A stretch of 9,575 nt of DNA from Candidatus Schekmanbacteria bacterium GWA2_38_11 (GTDB lineage Bacteria > Schekmanbacteria > GWA2-38-11): assembly GCA_001790645.1 (NCBI GenBank), contig MGDB01000093.1, forward strand, positions 5,138 to 14,712. Direction: 5' to 3'. Positions 6,385 to 9,575 of the stretch are shown here, one piece after another (the stretch's first letter is position 1; every line of letters begins with the position of its first letter). The notes beneath the pieces were generated by a model that did not search any database, was not told the DNA's origin, and saw only the letters and a program-made list of their open reading frames with translations. The translations under genes were made by a program, and so were the position numbers.

Positions 6385-7488
6385 TCAACCTAAATTCAGA
6401 TAGACCTGTTTAATCTTTTCTTTGTTGTTATTTCCGAGTCCGAGTTTTGAGGCAGAGGCAATATGGCCAGCCTGGCTTACAATTGAGTTAATTCCTTTTT
6501 CTTTTCTTTTACGCTCGATTATTTCTAAACCGCAGGTGTCCAATGCTACCATATCAGAACTGATGATTATTTTATTTTCAACCCATTGAGGCGGGCCGTA
6601 AGGTCCTCCGTCATAGATTCCTAAAATTGCATCACAAACAGACAGTCTGGTTTTTTTCCTGATGACAGGAGATGCGTTTAGCTCAGCTATCTGGGGATTG
6701 CAGTTATGGGCATGCATGGCTTTCATATTCTCAATGGCAGTGAGTATCCTGAATTGCCAGAACTGATCATTTAATGGAATATATCCGTAAGCATTTTTAA
6801 GGGCCAGACTAACGCCTGCAAATGCAGTAAAACCACTCTGTGCAGAGGGAGTTGCATTTTTTAAAACAGGAACATTTATGATATAGTTGCTGTGCTGAGT
6901 GAGGATCTTGCTTAAAGGAAGCTCTGTGTTTGCAGAAGGGATTTTAACCTTAATTGCGTTGTCATATCCTATCCCCCATCGGCTTGTTCCAAAACAACGG
7001 TATCCAAAATTCTTGTCATTACACTCATAACCTGATTTTTTTAAATTATTTTCATAACAGTCCCATAGTAAAATATAGTTTTCTTTAAAGCCTGAATCTT
7101 TGAGACTATCGGCAACTGAATAAGCCACCTCCGGATGAGTAGGGAGCTGTGAATTGGATGAGTTGACCTTTATTCCTATTATTTCCTGGCTAAGATGCTC
7201 TGGGAATATTCTTTTCCATGCGTCCTGATAGGTTTTTGAATTAGTTATTGCCTTGATTCCTTCATCTATCATAAGGCGGGCAATATTTTTATTAATTTTT
7301 CCGTTCTGATTTGTTACCTTGCTGTGGTGGACTATTACGACAACGGAGAGTTTATCATTAGGGCTAACCTGATTTATATTAAAGTCTTCTTCTATCTCAA
7401 ATACAGAGACAGCTTGAGGTTTAAGATAAAGGCCTCCTGCACAGATTCCTGCGGTTTTTATGAATTTTCTTCTGTCCATCTTAGCCAT
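6385..7488 (-). CDS. Tat-signal DUF362 domain protein
   Basis: The product has 367 residues if started at ATG 7488 (MAKMDRRKFIK). Residues 6-11, RRKFIK, followed by a short hydrophobic stretch (TAGICAGGLYL), form a twin-arginine export signal, so the protein should be folded in the cytoplasm and then moved to the periplasm or membrane. The rest matches DUF362: GIKVN at 105-109, NVPVLKN at 205-211, FAGVSLALKNAYG at 223-235, SVCDAI...GGP at 283-296, and ISSDMVALDTCGLEII at 309-324. The family has no settled function; some members carry 4Fe-4S ferredoxin motifs, and none is visible here. The frame is open to 7530, but that would overlap the upstream gene deeply and place 14 residues before the signal. 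ATG 7479 (MDRRKF) is an alternative. No good ribosome site precedes any of these starts. The 8-base overlap with the phosphatidyltransferase gene suggests coupled translation. The TGA stop is followed by 49 more open codons. Confidence 0.85.
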   Translation of the reverse strand: MAKMDRRKFIKTAGICAGGLYLKPQAVSVFEIEEDFNINQVSPNDKLSVVVIVHHSKVTNQNGKINKNIARLMIDEGIKAITNSKTYQDAWKRIFPEHLSQEIIGIKVNSSNSQLPTHPEVAYSVADSLKDSGFKENYILLWDCYENNLKKSGYECNDKNFGYRCFGTSRWGIGYDNAIKVKIPSANTELPLSKILTQHSNYIINVPVLKNATPSAQSGFTAFAGVSLALKNAYGYIPLNDQFWQFRILTAIENMKAMHAHNCNPQIAELNASPVIRKKTRLSVCDAILGIYDGGPYGPPQWVENKIIISSDMVALDTCGLEIIERKRKEKGINSIVSQAGHIASASKLGLGNNNKEKIKQVYLNLG

Positions 7489-8182
7489 GTATTTCTGCTT
7501 TCGAAAAAAATAACCCTTCAAGAATTGCAATAAAAGTAAGGATTGACAGGATTAGAGAAATCAACATGACCACATGGGGAGTTAGAACTGCAATTGATGA
7601 GAAGTTGTTTAAAACAATCATTCCTATAAATGTATTATAAATAACAGGCGTAATTTTTCCAAACATATTTATGCCAAATCTGTTTCTCATTTTTATCTTT
7701 TTGTGAGAAAAGTAAATACCATTGCTGTAGATAGGCGGGACATTCCCTGCCTGCCGGCAGGCAGGTTGTCCCACCCTTGTGGCGAAGTTTTGGTCTGTTA
7801 TTTTGTTTAGATTGTTCCATTTAATTTTATAATTTAAAATAAAACTTAAAAAGAACACCAGATAGATTGCAGAAAGCCAGAATGGAATAATTTTTAAAAA
7901 GGAGAAAAGAATAAGCGAAGAGAAGCGAAAGAAAAAATCTGCAGCGAGATCAAAAGATGCACCAAAATCTGTAATGATCCCTCCTTTTCTTGCGGTATAG
8001 CCGTCAAGGATGTCTGTTGCGCAGATGAGGAGGAAAAAAACTAATGAAGAAATTTCAAAAAATAATTTACCGGGAAAGACAAAAAGAAGGTAGAAGAAAC
8101 TTAAGAAGAATGGGGTCAGTAAAAACCTTAAAGCCGTCAGTAAATTTGGAAGATTTATGGCTATATCGTAATTGGTAAGCAT
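7481..8182 (-). CDS. CDP-alcohol phosphatidyltransferase family membrane protein (PgsA-like)
   Basis: The 233-residue integral membrane protein should transfer a phosphatidyl group from CDP-diacylglycerol, or a related CDP-alcohol, to an acceptor alcohol in phospholipid synthesis. The signature D-x2-DG-x2-AR-x8-G-x3-D-x3-D is complete: Asp57, Asp60-Gly61, Ala64-Arg65, Gly74, Asp78, Asp82. Hydrophobic segments lie at about 17-37, 43-58, 84-118 (probably two), 176-193 and 200-226. The start NLPNLLTALRFLLTP is typical of phosphatidylglycerophosphate synthase and relatives, but the acceptor cannot be told from sequence. Residues 137-150 (VGQPACRQAGNVPP) are encoded by an inserted GC-rich palindrome and lie in the loop before the fourth hydrophobic segment, away from the active site. 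The ATG at 8182 lacks a clear ribosome site. The gene lies 57 bases after the aldehyde dehydrogenase and overlaps the DUF362 gene. Confidence 0.85.
   Translation of the reverse strand: MLTNYDIAINLPNLLTALRFLLTPFFLSFFYLLFVFPGKLFFEISSLVFFLLICATDILDGYTARKGGIITDFGASFDLAADFFFRFSSLILFSFLKIIPFWLSAIYLVFFLSFILNYKIKWNNLNKITDQNFATRVGQPACRQAGNVPPIYSNGIYFSHKKIKMRNRFGINMFGKITPVIYNTFIGMIVLNNFSSIAVLTPHVVMLISLILSILTFIAILEGLFFSKAEIHG
7734..7775. repeat. Intragenic palindromic element inside the phosphatidyltransferase gene
   Basis: The core is a perfect 20-base palindrome, CCTGCCTGCCGGCAGGCAGG (7746-7765). Outer arms GGCGGGACA (7734-7742) and TGTCCCACC (7767-7775) extend the stem with one mismatch and a 3-versus-1-base bulge. 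The element is 42 bases, exactly 14 codons, and is far more GC-rich than the AT-rich gene around it. On the coding strand it gives VGQPACRQAGNVPP. I recognise the PACRQAG peptide and CTGCCGGCAG core as a repeat that recurs inside and between genes of many uncultured bacteria, comparable in behaviour to Rickettsia palindromic elements. Only one copy lies here. Confidence 0.7.
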
Positions 8183-8239
8183 AGCTCATAGTGGTAAAGT
8201 AATTTCTTTCGACCCCATGTCTGTAGATGGCATTTTTCT

Positions 8240-9575
8240 TTATACGTTAAATACCACCATCTTAATGTCAGTCATTTCTTCAATCGCGTATTTCAACCCT
8301 TCACGGCCTATGCCGCTTCCTTTAACACCACCGTAGGGCATCTGGTCTACACGGAAAGTAGGAACGTCGTTTATTATAACACCGCCTGTTTTAATCTCCC
8401 TTGCAGCCATCAGAGCATTTTTTATGCTCTGTGTGAAGACGCCGGCCTGAAGCCCGTAAATGGAATCATTGACAAATGAGACTGCCTTTGAAAAATCATT
8501 GAAAGGGATAATTGAGACAACAGGAGCAAATATTTCGTCCTTAACAACCCGCATATTTGGAGTAACATCAGCAAGTACAGTTGCCTGGAGGATTGATCCG
8601 TTTCTTTCACCGCCTGTAAGGATTCTTGCTCCTTGCCTGATCGCTTCATCAATCCATTCCTTTGCCCGTATTGCTTCTTTCTCTTCAATCATCGGTCCGA
8701 AATCTGTATCCTTCTCGATAGGGTTCCCGACTTTTAATTTTTTGACAGCAGCAACAAATTCTGCTGTAAATTCCTGCAAAATATTATTGTGGACGTAGAT
8801 CCTCTGGACAGAGATACAAACCTGTCCGGAGTTGCAGAAGCCGCCCATTAAACATCTCGGGATAGCACGGTTTATGTCAGTGCCTTCGTCTATGATTACT
8901 GCTGAGTTAGATCCAAGTTCGAGTGTAACTGGTTTCAACCCTGCCAATGATTTAATTTTCCTGCCGACCTCAAGGCTTCCGGTAAAGGTTATCATTGCAA
9001 TTCTTTCATCAGTAACAATCCAGTTTCCTATCTCAGAGCCTTTACCTGTAACTATATTCAATACACCTTTGGGAATTCCGGCTTCTATCATAATCTCACC
9101 AAGCCTTATTGATGTGATAGGGGTAGTAGTGGCAGGTTTTAATACTACAGAGTTACCGGCAGCTATTGCAGGTGCCACTTTGTGGGCTACAAGGTTAAGG
9201 GGGAAATTAAATGGCGTTATAGCGCCAATTATCCCTTTTGGGACCCTCAGATAAAAACCTATTCTTCCTTCACCAGATTTAGAAGCATCAAACGGGATAG
9301 TTTCCCCGTGAATCTGTTTTGCTTCTTCAGATGCAAATTTAAAAGTCTCAACAGACCTTCCTAATTCTGCCATAGAGTATTTAAGAGACTTTCCTGCTTC
9401 AAGGGATATTATCTTTGCAAGTTCTTCCTGGTTTTCTTCTATCAGCCTTGAAGTATTTTCAAGAATCTTTGACCGCTCATGTGCTGGTATTTTAGAGATG
9501 ACTTTAAAACCCTCTTCAGCTGCTCTTATGGCTTTATCTAAATCATCCTTTGTGGCTTTTGGAACTGTCCCCAGA
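8240..9575 (-). CDS. NAD(P)-dependent aldehyde dehydrogenase, N-terminus outside window
   Basis: The frame is open from the right edge (first full codon at 9574) to TAA at 8242-8240, giving 444 residues. A full family member has about 475, so roughly 30 N-terminal residues are missing. The enzyme oxidises an aldehyde to a carboxylate in the cytoplasm. In fragment numbering: TPFNFP with the oxyanion-hole Asn123; KPATTTP at 146-152 for the cofactor; FTGS at 197-200; LELGS with general base Glu219; SGQVCIS with catalytic Cys253; and IFAPV at 348-352. The ending NDVPTFRVDQMPYGGVKGSG, together with ELGSNSAVI, places it near the uncharacterised ALDH_F21/y4uC-type groups rather than classical succinate-semialdehyde dehydrogenases. 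The substrate is unknown; lactaldehyde-, phosphonoacetaldehyde- or sulfoacetaldehyde-like compounds are possible. It is probably the upstream gene of a unit with the phosphatidyltransferase and DUF362 genes, though no shared pathway is evident. Confidence 0.92.
   Translation of the reverse strand, partial: LGTVPKATKDDLDKAIRAAEEGFKVISKIPAHERSKILENTSRLIEENQEELAKIISLEAGKSLKYSMAELGRSVETFKFASEEAKQIHGETIPFDASKSGEGRIGFYLRVPKGIIGAITPFNFPLNLVAHKVAPAIAAGNSVVLKPATTTPITSIRLGEIMIEAGIPKGVLNIVTGKGSEIGNWIVTDERIAMITFTGSLEVGRKIKSLAGLKPVTLELGSNSAVIIDEGTDINRAIPRCLMGGFCNSGQVCISVQRIYVHNNILQEFTAEFVAAVKKLKVGNPIEKDTDFGPMIEEKEAIRAKEWIDEAIRQGARILTGGERNGSILQATVLADVTPNMRVVKDEIFAPVVSIIPFNDFSKAVSFVNDSIYGLQAGVFTQSIKNALMAAREIKTGGVIINDVPTFRVDQMPYGGVKGSGIGREGLKYAIEEMTDIKMVVFNV

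Noticed and set aside
6385..6387. Selenocysteine recoding at the UGA ending the DUF362 gene
   Set aside because: The conserved domain ends before this codon, and no bacterial SECIS-type stem-loop is visible right after it.
7635..7820. 61-codon minus-strand open frame across the palindromic element
   Set aside because: It is an alternative frame of the phosphatidyltransferase gene. The frame with the complete CDP-alcohol signature is the real one.
8219..8239. Small CCAT/ATGG hairpin followed by a T-run on the plus strand, as a terminator
   Set aside because: The stem is only four base pairs, and no plus-strand gene ends upstream of it.
8832..9254. 140-codon plus-strand open frame opposite the aldehyde dehydrogenase
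   Set aside because: It is the antisense shadow of a well-conserved enzyme. Codon bias in the real gene keeps the opposite strand open.

Overview
The window is AT-rich, gene-dense bacterial DNA. It has no RNA gene, CRISPR array, transposase or phage gene that I can recognise. Three things suggest an uncultured Gram-negative-type bacterium, for example from the Schekmanbacteria, Nitrospirota or deltaproteobacterial neighbourhood: a secreted protein built of ASH and TIG modules, a Tat-exported DUF362 protein, and dispersed palindromic repeats of a kind common in such metagenomic genomes. This placement is an inference and is weak.

Layout, left to right. Plus strand: the 3' end of an exported protein with ASH/choice-of-anchor-D and IPT/TIG domains (1-948), closed by a good intrinsic terminator; a dihydrolipoyl dehydrogenase with its own promoter (1153-2562); a 268-base gap holding a degenerate dispersed inverted repeat and a strong sigma70-type promoter; and a 57-residue zinc-ribbon protein with a very acidic tail (2831-3004). 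Minus strand, reading leftward from the right edge: an aldehyde dehydrogenase lacking about 30 N-terminal residues (8240-9575); a CDP-alcohol phosphatidyltransferase (7481-8182); a Tat-signal DUF362 protein that overlaps it (6385-7488); a gap of about 275 bases with a possible tiny ORF, a promoter and a leader hairpin; then a two-gene operon with a 4-base ATGA overlap, encoding a Mg-chelatase-like AAA+ ATPase (4706-6109) and a VWA-domain partner (3087-4709). The two strands converge at about 3005-3086, where I see no clear terminator.

How the genes may work together. The ATPase/VWA pair is the clearest functional unit. It resembles the I and D subunits of Mg/Co chelatases and MoxR/VWA chaperone pairs, but there are no tetrapyrrole genes beside it, so the substrate is unknown. 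The aldehyde dehydrogenase, CDP-alcohol phosphatidyltransferase and DUF362 genes may share a transcript, but no common pathway is evident. The dihydrolipoyl dehydrogenase stands apart from any E1/E2 or glycine-cleavage gene.

The most noteworthy observations are a 42-base GC-rich palindromic element lying in frame inside the phosphatidyltransferase gene (it encodes a 14-residue insert), and a 49-codon open stretch that continues in frame past the UGA stop of the DUF362 gene.
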